A stretch of DNA of 64,000 nt from Leucocoprinus leucothites (GCA_013368445.1 JAACJO010000009.1:248001-312000); one strand, 5' to 3'. Counted from the first letter of the stretch, positions 31,401-44,029 are shown. Notes: generated from the letters alone by a model not told the origin. A program made the numbers and translations.

Positions 31401-31997
31401 TCAAGGTCATGGAGGGACACTTTTGCAAAATAGGTTCCTGTCCACTTCTGGATGTGATGGAATGGGTGTTCGATGTGCTGCTCCTTGATACATGAAAAGC
31501 AGACAGGTCTGGAATGGAAACATTCCAGGCAGTGATAATGAGCAGGATGCTGATCACAGTGTTCTTGTCTTCTTGCAAGGTTCTGACCAAGCTTGGCATC
31601 ACAGCCCACACATGGGTGGTTGACTTCCTCGTCATACTCATGAGCAAGTATCTCAATTTGGATCATCTTCAAAAGATCAGTTGGGAACATTTCCATCTTG
31701 GCAGACATCATCTGTCGAAAGAAGTTAGACAGAAGGATACAAGTATACAGGAGATGAACTACCCTGTTGATGAGCTGATGACTTTCCTTCCTTTGCAGCC
31801 TCTGTACCATCAGGTTCAGCCCATTCCCCCTCTTCATCTTTCAGTTCTACTCTGAACAATTTTGACTTCTTGGCCATCTCATCTTGACAAGGAATGCTGG
31901 GACCTGCCAGGACTTGAACTCCAGGTTTAGCTCGCTTGCTGGGTCATCCTCTGTCAACATCAATCATCCCTGCCAGAAGGCCCTTTGATTTTGGCAT
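28414..31997 (-). pseudogene. KDZ-superfamily transposase with CxC2 cysteine cluster
   Basis: The likely start is ATG at 31997-31995 (MPKSKGLLAGMIDVDRG, then TGA for Arg, PSKRAKPG). An intron follows, then the CxC2 region in 31690-31226: HPCVGCDAKLGQNLA, HYHCLECFHSRPVCFSCI, HHIQKWTGTYFAKVSLHDL. Further blocks are NPHTAFTFQVLEDFHRHSL, a CPACP motif near 30890, LFISADGNFHLQCKQK, KVVHQQDCAKFKDMAVLG, ILLSYDIWCQYSINIEDRF (Asp), AIPKMHVRGHNVQCQ (His), CSEGIESMWSKQNHAA (Glu) and SLDDFNGYWNW. The C-terminal helical region, 29091-28414, includes PWYWS and MRIVWEQMAK. This series fits fungal KDZ transposases. Many stops and frame changes make it inactive. It should act on the ends of the giant element in which it lies. 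Confidence 0.88.
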
Positions 31998-33349
31998 TGA
32001 AGGAAGTTCACACTCCTAGTCAAGACAATGAGTTCAACAATACACCAAGAGCAATGTCACTGATTACAGTCACCTAGGGATCCAATGTTTATCTGGCTGA
32101 AAAGTGGTGAGTTACTTGAGTAATGTTGAGGACATGATTTGATCACAGGACAGGACAGGTGCAACCCACTAGTCCAGGTGCTGAAAGTTCTATTTGAGGA
32201 CTTAAAAGAGTCTGTCGTACCAAAGAGCCCACCTTCAAGTAATAAAAGGATGACATGTTCTAAGAATCAGGTCAGCCACTTGATATTGGAATCACAAATG
32301 AGCTCCTGCTTACAGTTATGAAAATTAGGGGTGGTTTCACAAAGGCTACACACAGAGGCATGGCATCGAGGACTGGTGACCTTTCACTGTTAGCTAGTTG
32401 TGGTCAGTGAATAAATAAGGTCTTTCCGTAACCAAGGGGAAGTGGTAGCTGCTGGGAAATCAAAAATATTCATGTCAATTCAATACTATGAGGAGCTTAC
32501 GTTCAGCCCCAGCAAAACTGGTAGGGTCTTCGCCCTAGACCCAACTAAGCTACTTGGCTGATGTGAGAAATGACATTATAGTTACAAATCACCAATTGCT
32601 CTGAGCTGATTCTCTGTGAGCACAAAGGGGATATGCCCTGGAATGTACTAGATGTACTGGAGTATGACCATGGAGATTTATGATCAGTCTGGCAGTACAC
32701 TCAATTAGTTATAGGAAGCCTTAATGGAAGACTCACTCCAGTGGATTTTGTATTTTTCACCTGGAAAAGCTAGCAGGGGCACCTATTGCTCCACAGATAC
32801 TTCATACAACAGAGCTCAGAAAGTTCTGGGCTCCTGTCATTTTTCTGCTGACTGAATCTCCTGAGCCGACATGTTAGTTCCTCAACTACTGCATATGGCA
32901 TGGATACTTAAGATGAAAAGTAAAACAAGTGAGAACACTAGTAAAGTCCACATGGACATTCTATGTATCAAATACAGGCAAACTATAGAGGAAAATCATG
33001 TCTACATGAGTGTAGGGAAAGAGGCTGTTCGAACGCAATGTGTGACACATGAGGGCTTCAGCTTTAGGGCAGGTCAATCACATGGAGCAAAACCATATCA
33101 CATTGACAAGTGTTGACCTTATCAAGTGCTTAAGGGTATTTATCTCAATAATCCCATGCTGGTTTCAAGCATTAAAGGACACCTGTTCTAGCAAAACATC
33201 CTGAGACTTTCAAGACTGAATGATTATGGAATTGATTGCTATACTTGGCCAGGTTAGAAGTGTGAAGAACAATGAATTAAGACAGTCTAAAATGTATTCC
33301 TAGCCATTGGTCATCTACAAATGGACTGCTACAAGGCACCAAGAGTAAT
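31998..33349. other. Spacer between KDZ and Spt5-like genes
   Basis: I see no supported gene in these 1.35 kb. Short frames on both strands show no motif. It separates two minus-strand genes and may hold the 3' end of the Spt5-like gene and the promoter of the transposase. Confidence 0.4.
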
Positions 33350-35900
33350 TTAATCTGAAGAAAGAGCAAGCATGTGATTTGGGACACAACAAATGACTTT
33401 GCCTCTGTAGGGACCTTTTACTGCTGTTACCCCAGATTTAACATCCAAGTATTCTTTGATCTGATAGTGCTTCCCCCAAAATTTTCCTTCCTCAAGGCAG
33501 TAAACAAGCTGTCCCTGTGCCATAGAATGGCATGGCTCAATGTACTGGTAGGGAACAAAAAGCAATTTCGAAGCTGGTGGCAGAAAGAAGACACGTATTG
33601 TGTCCTCCTTAATACCCCTGAAAAAGCTGATGCTGCTGTCCCAGAGACCCTCTTCAAACTCTGATGTGCTGCAGATGATGACTTTGAGAGAGCCAAAAGG
33701 ATGTAGCTTAGATTCAATGAGTCACTCAGTGATCTACAAGATCCAGGAAATACTCATGAATAAGAGACTATTCAGGCAGTAGCTGGGGGACGTTTCAGTC
33801 CATAATACCAGGAACCCAAAGGCTACCCTCATCATCAGCAGGTGGCGGGGCCTCTGGTTCTGGTGTCTTTGGACAATTATGAGAAGGGAGGAGAGATTTG
33901 AAGTTTGGAACAAAATGAGCAGTGTACTCAAGTAGATTCTCTTTATTTACTTGATACCATTCATCCTTGTCTCTTTCAGGAAGTGAGAAAAATGTCACAT
34001 ACACAGAGAATTGACGTACAGTTTGAAAGCCAAGTTTTGGATTTTGATTTGTTGCAGCTTGCTAGTATGCACAGATATAGTGCGCATTTCAATTTGTGCA
34101 ATTCCTAATTTAGAGACAGAGATCACAGTGCCAAGGCAGCCCTTGAATGGACCCTTGGTGATGATCACTGAGAGCTTCTCTAAATGATCCAACCTGGAAT
34201 CTTACATCTTGGCAATTTTGACATTTGCATTAGGATTACAAGGTGTTTTTCCTGATTGAGGAATAACAAAAGAGAACTGGATGAATGGGATAGGAACGGT
34301 GACTGGCTTCGGCTTCAAGTGGTCAGTAATCAGAGATCTCTAGTATAGCGGAGAGGAACTTACAAAACAGAATGGATCATAAACTGTTGCAGTAAATTTC
34401 TCCTCATTAATATAAACTATGAATCCAATATATCCTAAATCTGGTCCCAAAGTGATGCAAACAAGATCTCCGAGTTTGAAATACCTCCACAGAAGGTTTA
34501 AAGGGAGGTAAACAGTCTCAAGAGACTCCAATAAATACACATAGGTGTGAGTTGGTGTCAAAGCTTTCATGGTGCCAATAGAACTGGCATGTCCTGAGCC
34601 CACAACTTTTACATGGTCTCCCTCCTTGAGCTCTCTGGCAGCTGCTGCATGAAATAACTGGAGTTTGGCTGGTGACAGGATTACTGGTGAGTCCAAAAAT
34701 GGATGTATTTCATTGACCAAAGGAAAGACGGGGATGTGGTGGTAATCAGTAGGTGAAACAGTAGTGAGAAGGAATCCAGAGGGGTCAAAACAATAGTGAT
34801 AATGATAATGGTGGTGGGTAGTGTCTCTATATTCTTGGCAATATTTGAAGTGGATAATTTTTGTATTTGAGGTATCAACAAAAAGATTCTCTGAGCTGGA
34901 GGCCACAATAGCTTTATTGGGGTCGAATGGAGCAGGTAAGGCTCTACTTCTGGAAAGTTGGACTGGGGAGGATCTGGAAAAGTACCGGATGTGGGGAACT
35001 ATTACAAGATCAAGATATTGTGTTTTCTCATCAATGTGTTGAACATAGGCTAAATCATTGAAGTATAGTTGTGTTTTAAGTCAGACCCAACTTCCTACTT
35101 TGGGAGTAAACTGAGGTCTTTGAAAATTGAATAAGTTCATCCCCTCCAAGAACATAACTGCCCAGATTTCCCACCACCTCACACCCAGCATTCCCTTGCA
35201 GACCACGATGGCATCTGCCCACTCCCAGGCTTCAATATACACATGACCTATTCCCTCTTTATGCACAAAGGCACTTTGAGGTGCTTGAAAATTCAAAGAT
35301 GCTGAGGGATCATTGAGCATTCCAAAGATGTGCTCAAAAATTCGTTTCACAGTTAAGTACTCCGATCCAAGCTGGAAACAAAAACTCAGGTATTAATATA
35401 ACTCTTAACCAAAGATACATACCCTAACAGGCACCTCTCACAGCTCCCAGTCCCCCTCTTTTGGAGGTATTGGGTCCTCCATGTAATTAAAGTCTCCCGA
35501 ATGAATTATTCTGAGTCCATTATCTGTTTTCTGGACATGATGACTAGACACCCATCTCTTTTCAAACCCAGCCAAGAATCCATCATGCCCATCCTCTTCC
35601 AGATTCCTCTGAGCATGGCTGCTCACATCCTCCACAAGATCCTGATCATGAGTAATAAATCCTACATTGGATGGGAATGAGAAAGGAAAGGAGTTGGAAC
35701 AACTTGACTCTACTCACTGTCATTGCCCCCTTCTATGTCTTCACCATTGTCATCATTGTCATTGTCATTATCATTAGATGCCTCCAGATCAAGATATTGA
35801 TTCTGGGATCGAGAAGATTTTCTGGGAGCTCTTGTTTGTTTTGGTGCAGGCAAAATCTTTCAACTGTGTCAAATCATACACCAAGTCAATGAATCATAAA
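33350..35900 (-). pseudogene. Spt5-like protein (NGN plus KOW domains), decayed
   Basis: In minus-strand order: APRKSSRSQNQYLDLEAS and an Asp/Asn-rich acidic block (35830-35700); a spacer with HDGFLAGFEKRWVSS; the NGN-like domain at 35440-35100 (LGSEYLTVKRIFEHIFG, QSAFVHKEGIGHVYIEAWEW); a KOW motif across a TGA (VGSWV*LKTQLYFNDLAYVQ, VIVPHIRYFS); a second (ELKEGDHVKVVGSGHASSIG, 34640-34580); a third (LGDLVCITLGPDLGYIGFIV); a fourth near 34180 (LSVIITKGPFKGCLGTVISV); and a C-terminal part (LLFVPYQYIEPCHSMAQGQL, 33570). Spt5 with Spt4 clamps RNA polymerase II for elongation. The stops at ELW*/WV* fit G-to-A and CGA-to-TGA decay. It is probably a transposon-borne relative, not the cellular gene. 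Confidence 0.75.
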
Positions 35901-35919
35901 AAACTTACAGTATCCAAGG

Positions 35920-36560
35920 ATACACTGCCATCCAAAAGATGAGACGAGACAATCTGACTGGTACTCTTCAATTGAGTATCTGTACTTACAGCACCACCCT
36001 ATTAAAAGGTGTTAGGGAGCTATTGAAGAGCATTAGTAAATGAAACACTAGCCTCAGAAACTGAGGCAGATGTGGCCTGTACCATATTCAAAGGCACATT
36101 GTCATTAGGATTGTGAAACCATTTGATCTGAGTAGTGTTCTTCAATTGACCATCTGTATTTACAGCACAACCCTGGTAGAACATGTTAGGGTAAATGCTG
36201 GACGATGTAAGCAATAGAAACACCAACCTCAGGGACAAGTGCAGGCATAGGGTGTACCATATTCAAAGGCACATCATTGTTGGGGTCACAAAACCACTCA
36301 ATCTGAGCAGGATGCTTCAGAGTACCATCTGTGTTCACAGTAGAGCCCTAGCGAACAATAGGATAATTAGATGAAGGTGTAGAAATTCAGAATGAGAACC
36401 AGCCTCGCAGATGGTAGGATTCGGAAGCTGGTTAAACATGTGAGTTGCAAGAAAATAGGTATGGTCAATGTACTCACTGAATCTGAAGATACCTGCTCGT
36501 CGATGTCACACCACAGTATTTTACGAGCATCCTGGACACTACCATCTTGGTTTAGAGTGT
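35920..36560 (-). repeat. Tandemly repeated exon-like units upstream of the Spt5-like gene
   Basis: Three to four copies about 195 bp apart encode, on the minus strand, variants of NTDGQLKNTTQIKWFHNPND-NVPLNMV, NTDGTLKHPAQIEWFCDPNN-DVPLNMV, STDTQLKSTSQIVSSHLLDG-SVSLDTV and a distant NQDGSVQDARKILWCD. Each coding block of about 100 bp is separated by about 90 bp of non-coding sequence with splice-like borders, indicating duplicated exon-intron units. The array precedes the acidic start of the Spt5-like gene on the same strand and may belong to it or to a separate small gene. Function unknown. Confidence 0.65.
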
Positions 36561-36564
36561 AGCC

Positions 36565-37580
36565 CTGAGAAGAGGTTTGGACATGAAAATAATGACATGC
36601 AGTAGTGGCTGAAGGACTTACTAGTTGAGCCTTTGAAAAGGACTAGATAGTGTATAAGCATTTGGCCTCGGTAGCAAGAGGTAGACTTGCCTGCACCACC
36701 AAAGAAGCTAACTTGAGAAATACATCATTAGTCACATGTTGAAACCAGGTGGATACACAGAGATACTAAGGAAGATGATTGAATATTACTTGAAGATGTG
36801 TGTGAATTCTCAGTTCTTTTTCTTGCATTATTTTCGGAAGACTGCACAATTAGCAATGTGTCAGTAACAGCTCAACTAAAACAACAGGAAGCCTACAGAT
36901 GATGAATACATTGATATAATTAGTCAGAAATATTGAATATTGGAGTCTATTGTATGAGGTCTATTGTTGGATGTGGCAGTATCTATATTCTAGGATACCT
37001 GTTGTGAAAGTATGAGTGGAAAACATGAAGGGGCAGGAGATGTGATTTGGTCACATTAACATTTAGGGCAGGTTTGCATGTGATCATATTCCTAGGTGGA
37101 TTGCTAACCATAATCCATGATTCAGCAATTGAGAAAACTTGCTGTTGATGACCTCTCCCTGAAATTATATATGCAACTAGTCTCTAGTAGGTCAGTAGTA
37201 TACTGGGGGAATTTAGTTATTAGTACATGTGGACCTGAAACAACATCAATTATCCCTATGATGCCTTGGTCATTAGAGATAACCAGAGCATTCACAATCT
37301 GGTATGAAATGCGATGTTTGGGCATAAAGTAACAGATATAGTTCTTACTCATGCTACTTATTGAACATAACCCATGATGTCTATAATACTAAAATTGAGT
37401 TCTCAGTTCATGGCATTCTCACATTTGATGTTATTGCCACCAGGTGATCCTCTTATATTAATTAGTATTGAGTTGCCTATACAGACTTCCACCCAATAGA
37501 TAATCAATGTGAGGCAGTCTCAAGTGATTCAAGCTAAGAGCGAGAGAAGAAAGAGAAGTTAATGATTCTAACCTAAGGAA
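36565..37580. other. No gene recognised
   Basis: This is AT-rich sequence between the repeated exons and the Tc1 copy. A 76-residue minus-strand frame near 37122-37352 shows no motif. I see nothing I can support. Confidence 0.4.
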
Positions 37581-37582
37581 TA

Positions 37583-39176
37583 CAGTGGCTCAAAAAACTG
37601 TCCCAATGTTTTCGCATTTTGGACATATTTGCTAATACCAGGGCAGATATATGGCCTAGCATCCTGAAAATATTCACACAGGTACCTTGACATATTGGGC
37701 GCATATATTCCCATGATCACATGACCTTGTACATCAATGAATTAGTAATGAATTATCGAAAATATCTACTCATTGGGACAGTTTTTTGACCCCCTGTTAT
37801 CTACCTACTCAATACTTTGTATGACCTCCTCTTGCCCTGATAACTGCCTCAATCCTTCTGGGCATGCTTTCTATCAGCCTTTGGCACCTTTCTGCTGGAA
37901 TCTTATTCCACTCCTCTACTAGCCTCTCCCACTATTCAAATACTCCCTTGGGTGGTCTTTCATATGCCTTCAGCTGGTCCTTCAGGTAGGTCCAGGGGTG
38001 TTCAATGGTATTTAGGTCAGGGGATTATGTAGACCATGATAGAACTTGAATGTTGTTGTCCACAAACCATTGTTGTCCCAGTTTTGAGGTGTGTTTTGGG
38101 TTATTATCCTGCTGGAATATCCTCTCCTCCTCCTCCATCTTCAACTTATCAAAGCTTTCTACCACCCCATTGTCCAAAATCTCGCAGTATCACACTGCAT
38201 CCATATTCTCTTGAACCTCTATCAGCTTTCTTACCCCATTCCACCCCATACACCCCCACACCATCATGTTACCACCTCCTCCATGTTTGACAGTAGGAAG
38301 AGTAGTCCTATCTGACAGTGGTTCCCCCCTCTCCTTCCAGATATATACCTTTCCATCTGACCCAATCCTGTTGATCTTTGTTTCATCTGTCCACAACACC
38401 CTCTTCCAGTCCTCCACTGTCCAATTCCTATGTTCATGTGCAAAGTCAAGGCATTCCTCACAATGTTGCTTTTTAAGTAGAGGTCATTTGATCTTGGTTA
38501 CAGAGCAAAATCCATTATCCTGAAGGGTATTTCTGACAGTTTAGGGTGTGGCAGGGTCAGACAGAGTAGAGTTAATGAAATTTGTAGCCTGGAAAGCATT
38601 GTCTAGCTTTCTAGAGGTTATTTGGTGAATTATTGCTTTTTTATCATGAGGAAAAAGCTTGAAAGGATGTCCTCCCTTGTTGTTTTCCTTGTCCCCATCA
38701 ACTTCTTTCTTGATCCTCCCAACAGTAGACTTGCCTAGATCAGTTTTATGCTCAATCTGGTGCAAGGAGTAGCCATCTTTGAGAAGAGAAGTGACTTGAG
38801 AGTATTGGATAGAAGAGATAGCTTTCATGATGTAGTGGCAGGAAGAAAGATAGTTGTAACCATCTCAACATGTCAACCAAGGTCACATAATCTTGTTTAT
38901 TACTCCCATGCCTGCCCTGATGCCCCCCTGGCATATTACAAGGTAGATACTAGGAGGCTGGCAGGGAGTCAAAAAACTGTCCCAATGAGTAGATATTTTC
39001 AATAATTTATTAATAATTCAATGATGTACAAGGTCATATGATCATGGGAATATATGCTCCCAATATGTCCAAGGTACCTGTGTGAATACTTTCAGGATGC
39101 TAGGCCATATACCTGCTGTGGTATTAGTAAATATGTCCAAAATGCGAAAACATTGGGACAGTTTTTTGAGCCACTA
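37583..39176 (-). mobile_element. Tc1-type transposon, family B, decayed copy
   Basis: The ends CAGTGGCTCAAAAAACTGTC and its inverse are at 37583 and 39176 (last base G changed to A). TA duplications lie at 37581-37582 and 39177-39178. Length is 1594 bp against 1593 bp for the intact copy at 58079-59671. The terminal inverted repeats are about 210 bp. Most differences from the intact copy are CG changed to TG or CA. Confidence 0.95.
37809..38828 (-). pseudogene. Family B Tc1 transposase, decayed copy
   Basis: It is colinear with the intact 339-residue protein at 58305-59324. Changes seen: SLRQIEHKTG to SLHQIEHKTD, GGRPSKLSPRDKK to GGHPFKLFPHDKK, TPQT to TP*T, and Arg codons near 38480 lost to stop or Cys/His. 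Frames are broken after about residue 95, yet MMVWGCMGWNGV and the HTH start are readable. It is inactive. Comparison with the other copy gives a direct record of CpG decay. Confidence 0.93.
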
Positions 39177-39178
39177 TA

Positions 39179-40487
39179 CATGATTTGCTACAGAGTTTAT
39201 ATAGACAAAAGAAAGAGCAGTGTGAGTAGTATGAGTCATGTCTATTGGAATAATTGAGCAGTACTACGAGCCAGATAGTATATGAAACAGAGCAGAGGAG
39301 CAGAGGGGATGATAGGTGAAATGTAGAGATAGAGGAAAAAGAAAAGAAATAGTCAGAATATTCATTTATAGATCAATGATAGTAACATTTGAGGTAATTG
39401 CAAGCAGCGCCCGGCCAGCAACATTGATAAGCAATCATGCAGCAACTTTAACACATCAAAGAAAACACAGTGTGGTTTGACAAAGTATCGTAGCTCAGGG
39501 GCTATCCTTATACTTTGGAAAGTGTATTGTGGCCAGGGAAAGACCTAGACTTGGAGGACTCAGAGCCTTCTGATCAAACAGAAAACCACAACTAGCATCA
39601 GAAATCAATGACCATTGGATCCAACCCCTCTACTTTCAATATGCATCTATTGTGGTAACATTAGTAGTTGAATGACCATTGCATGGAGCACAGAACTTAT
39701 GCCAGCTATTCCTTGCTCTGTAGTACTGTACTAATACGGAGCAACTTGTGGCACCACTATATCTATGCTCAGTGTGTGCCTTTTGTCAATTATGATACTT
39801 CAACAGCAGATTCAGAGAATCAAAAGTAACACTGACATCTTCTTGCTTACTGGTATGCAACCAGCTTTCAATATGAGGATGGTCTACATCAGCATTTGTT
39901 TAGTGTCACTGCACAATAACACAATATACCTATCTCTTAAACAATCACTTCAACTCCTACAGTCACTGGTGCCGACTCTGCTTATCATGGTGTCACTCAG
40001 GTTTGATGTCATGTTTGAGTGGACTTCACTACAGTCTGTATTATTATCCTGATACTTGGCCTCAAAGCATGAAAACATTGGCCAATATCCAATGGCTCAA
40101 AAACAATCACAAGGTCATTGCCACCTTGATATCTGTTGATCTTTGGGCACAGCAAATTAATTATGATCAGATCAGATCCCTGATTGCAAGAAGTGCTGAT
40201 CTCAATTGTATCATCTTGGATGCATAATAATCCTGTAATAGACCGGCTTTTGGCATATGTCCTAGCCTCAACTTGGTTATCACATGTACGACCTGCCCTA
40301 AATGACAGGTGCTGAAAGGGCAGCTTGGGGTTCCTTCCGGCTTTTGCTTCTCCCCCTCAAGTAGACAGTGGTGTCAGAACAGCTTGAACAGAAATATAAA
40401 CATAGTAGTAAATTATGCATAGCTCTTCAACATGATCTATTATGACAGGAAGCCCATTCTCTTTGAGTGGGAATACTGGAATTTATA
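39179..40487. other. No gene recognised
   Basis: Plus-strand frames at 39765-40230 (for example WLKNNHKVIATLISVDLWAQ) might be the relic of a coding region but show no family motif and no start that I can defend. Confidence 0.35.
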
Positions 40488-41081
40488 CTAGCCTGAAAGC
40501 CTTGAAGTGAGCAATCCAATGGAGTGAAACAATGCATATCTATCCATCATATATGTCAGGTCCCAATAATCACCAACAGTATCCTTAAATTCCCCTTGCC
40601 TAGTGGCTTCAATGTGGTGGATTTCCCATAACCTTGTCATAGTTTCTTGGAGGAGACTATCACATTCAAGCTTGGTAGCATACCAATTGGAAACATCGCT
40701 CAAATACTCCACACCGGGGTATTCAACCACAGCAGCATGTTGGTTGAATGCGTCATATGTGTACTTGCCAATGGAAGCCAACTTGTTGTATGAGCTGCCC
40801 CTGAGGGTGCATTGTTCCTCCCAATGCAGAGGCCTATCAGAAAGTTGCCAAGTCTCTTGCATCAGCTCTTGAATATAATGTTTGAGGTTGGTGCATTTAG
40901 CCGTGGTAAAGGAAGAGGGCTTAGTGATGTAGAATGGGCTGTATCTGGTCTTCAGATAAAACCTGGATGTGTGTATTGGGGTCCATGCCTTATGATAAAC
41001 ATTGTAGATATCTTGCTTCTTTTGGGGGTAGCCAGTCCTCGTCTTGAACAATTCTACACCTAAGAAGTTCATGGAATACAA
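40488..41081 (-). CDS. Hypothetical protein (197 aa) in the giant element
   Basis: A long undisturbed frame starts MYSMNFLGVELFKTRTGYPQ and contains LKHYIQELMQETWQLSDRPL, YNKLASIGKYTYDAFNQHAA and DSLLQETMTRLWEIHHIEAT. It is mixed alpha-helical by composition, with no signal peptide, membrane segment or Cys cluster. It may be one exon of a larger gene, as the surrounding sequence carries intron-like borders. Its strand is the same as the KDZ and Spt5-like genes. I do not recognise the family. Its openness in a CpG-decayed region suggests it is coding or was until recently. Confidence 0.4.
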   Translation of the reverse strand: MYSMNFLGVELFKTRTGYPQKKQDIYNVYHKAWTPIHTSRFYLKTRYSPFYITKPSSFTTAKCTNLKHYIQELMQETWQLSDRPLHWEEQCTLRGSSYNKLASIGKYTYDAFNQHAAVVEYPGVEYLSDVSNWYATKLECDSLLQETMTRLWEIHHIEATRQGEFKDTVGDYWDLTYMMDRYALFHSIGLLTSRLSG

Positions 41082-43272
41082 ACCATCATATTCAGTTGCA
41101 TGGATGAGTGTAGGGGGAATATTAACCTATTAACATATGAGTTTTATTGACTCTCATTATGACTTAGTACTGACTTTATGATAGCAAATGATCTGCACTG
41201 AATACAGATACATTTGTTGTTCCTCGAAGGTGATATGCATGATTTTTGGTTGACAAAGCAGCAGTAGTGAAGCGTCTTCAAGAATAGCCAAGGTAAGCCA
41301 ATAAGGTCTTTAAGACATTGGCCAATACATTGTTTGGGTGTCATGGCAGAGATGTACCAGTTGAAACCATAGAGAATTCACTGACTGGAGCAGTTTGGAG
41401 CATTTACAGAGTTTGAACCTGATATTGAAGTTGCTCTATCATTTGTGGCTCCTTGTTCAGTGTCAGTCTGCTCTTGTTACCAATCAAATGTTCCAAACTT
41501 GAAACCTGTGGAACTCAGCCTCACACTAAGTTACATTGGGTTTTCCAACATACTGCAAGGCTTCATTTAGTTCTTTCAGAGATTGTGATTTCCTTAACAA
41601 AGGAATAATCATATAATAGGTAAGAGTATAGATTATTGAAAAAGTGTACATCAACTTCAAATACGCAGAGATGATTGAATTTGATTTAAATCTATTCTCT
41701 TAGTAAAGCTGGCTCCTTTTTTGACTCATAATCAACTCCAGAAGCTCGTCAGATGCCTGTGGTCAGCCATTTTGAGGAATATTTTGGGTTGTTGCCATCC
41801 AAAGGCACTACCATGGTTACAGGGCACATTATTCTACTCCTCTTCTCTCCTCTCCAATGGGATCTAATTTTCCTCCTAGGACATTATTCTTTCTTTGCAG
41901 GGTGGGTGGCCTTTTACCTATTTGATGGAGAAAATTGTTTCTTCTAACCACACTCCTGGGCCCTTTGGCAACTAGAAATTGTTTTTGTGCCTCTCTATTA
42001 TCGGGTTTGATTACATTCTATGTCAAGATCGGGAGCCACTGCCACCTGTGGAGTGTGTTTGTATGTTTCTAACACTCGTTAGTGTTAATTCTACAGAGAG
42101 CATTCTTTTTACCCTTCAGCTCTCCAAGGGATGATTGTCCTTATTCACTCAACTGATGTATTCGTTCATTTCAATTTGTAGCATGAGTATCCACCACTGC
42201 TGAGCAACTTCCATTCTATTGACTGATTTTTGAAACAGGTGGTGCACACCATTAGCTCCTATTGCTCCCAAACCTCTGGTTGGCAGAATAGTAGCTAGTT
42301 AGGGGGCCATAAGAATTGGGCCTATCATTCTTGGCACACGGATTCCTCCTCTTGGTCTCTGTATGAGAGTCCGATCCAATACAGTGTATCTTTAGGGTCT
42401 AAAGGGTTCACCAACAATTCTGGTGGCAAGATATTGCTCGTCTCCAGTGCCTTGGGTAGGTAAATTTTATATTTTATACAGCAAGTCACGTCATACTTGA
42501 AACTGGTAAGGATATGCTTGATTGTTCTACTGTCTTTACACTGGCTCTGTTTTTTGTGTCATGTTTGTCCTGGCTGGTCAGACTGTGGAGTCAAAGCACA
42601 ACAAGCGAGACTACTGTCATTCCTTGTGACTATTGGTCTTTCTGGGGCTGAAAATTCACTCCATTCATAGTTTCCAAATGACTATACCTGTCAGAGCTTC
42701 ATTTGAGTGTATTGCTTTCTGCCAAGAGTAAAATTCCCACTGACTGTGACAGCATTTTTGTTAGTTGCTCCAATATGAACCCGAATGCCTGCTAGGTCAC
42801 TTCATGTAAGGCGCCTGTTTTCCATGGGGCTCAGTGGATACAGTTCGCTGTGGGCGGGTGGGACCTCCATACTCTACCAATTTTATAGAACAACCCCCCA
42901 TGCAACTATTCCTTTTCTTTTCTTTTTTTTGAGAATTCTAGGCAGAGTATGACTGAAATACACCCAGAGCTACCCGAAATTTTACTAGTCTTATCTGGAG
43001 GGTACTAAAGAGTAATATAAATGTACAATTATCTATATCTCTACCATCTCTGTTGCTGATAGCTGAAACTGGGGCAGGAGGAATGGTCTCTGAATGCACA
43101 ATGATTAATTTCAATGCATTGAACGTGACAATGCTCACTTCATCTTAGTCATCCTTGCTGTCAGGAACAAGAACAGTGTTCTTATTGTTATTCAAACTTT
43201 GATTTCATCATCTTTGTCTTCTGACTCAACAATAGTACTTGTCCTTGCTTTCTTGACAACCTAAGAAATCTT
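41082..43272. other. No gene recognised
   Basis: These 2.2 kb have no frame with a recognisable motif. A 64-residue hydrophobic plus-strand frame (41753-41947) and a 66-residue minus frame (42938-43138) are too short and featureless to call. Confidence 0.35.
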
Positions 43273-44029
43273 TTACAAAGGAATTATGAGGAGTGAGATC
43301 ACATTTCCTACTGGAGGTTTGTTGTTGTTACTGTCATATCCTATACTCACACCACCAACATTGATCATTACATTCATAGTCTTGATCTTGACCTTAATAG
43401 ACTGTTTCTGCTTGAGTTCCTTCAGCTCCTTTGATGCTGGAGGTGAGGGTGATCTTGAAGAAGGGGTGTTTTCTGATGAGCCAGGTAAAGACTTGTTGGT
43501 GCAATAGTAAGAGGCAGGACATTCACAGAATTTTTGCAGCCATTCCTTGAACTTGCTTAAGTGTAAGCATCTTGTATCATCAAGACCTTGTTGCTTGACA
43601 ACAAAGAACAGGTATTGGATCCCATTGAGGTCAGATGGGAAATGGGCTCGAGTTGGTATATCGATGAACTTCTTGACATTCATATCGAAAATCAAATACT
43701 TGGTCGCAGGGACATTTGTGGTAGTGGTGAAGGATTTGTCACTGCTGAGGGTGAACAGTCCATCCTGGATTTGAATGCAGTGGATGGCTGGTAATGCATC
43801 TGGCTAAAGGATGGTTAGGGCTGCACTTACAGAAACATAAGAGGTGGCTCACCTGGGTGTACATGACAATTTTCATATGCCCTATCTTATTGTGGCTAGC
43901 AGAATCTGCTTGAGACATCATTTGCTTTAGACTGTTGGGGAGACCACAGAGGGATCGAAGGTGTAGGGTACTTGCTCTGGCTGGCACAGCAATGGGCACC
44001 TTACAATCTTTGTGACACTGGCGGTACAC
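43273..44029 (-). pseudogene. Hypothetical gene fragment in the giant element
   Basis: Minus-strand frames read KYLIFDMNVKKFIDIPTRAH, LNGIQYLFFVVKQQGLDDTR, SKFKEWLQKFCECPASYYC, a Ser/Pro linker (SSENTPSSRSPSPPASKELK) and a basic end. A second frame, 44029-43739, precedes it. The layout of a folded part, Cys-containing segment and Ser/Pro linker suggests a real protein, but no family is evident. It probably forms one multi-exon gene with the repeat exons at 45.2-45.9 kb and the frames at 46.0-46.9 kb, all on the minus strand; that link is only positional. Confidence 0.35.

Noticed and set aside
39700..40230. Possible TET/JBP dioxygenase cargo, since such genes are reported near KDZ elements
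   Set aside because: I found no HxD iron-binding motif or other dioxygenase signature here or elsewhere in the window.
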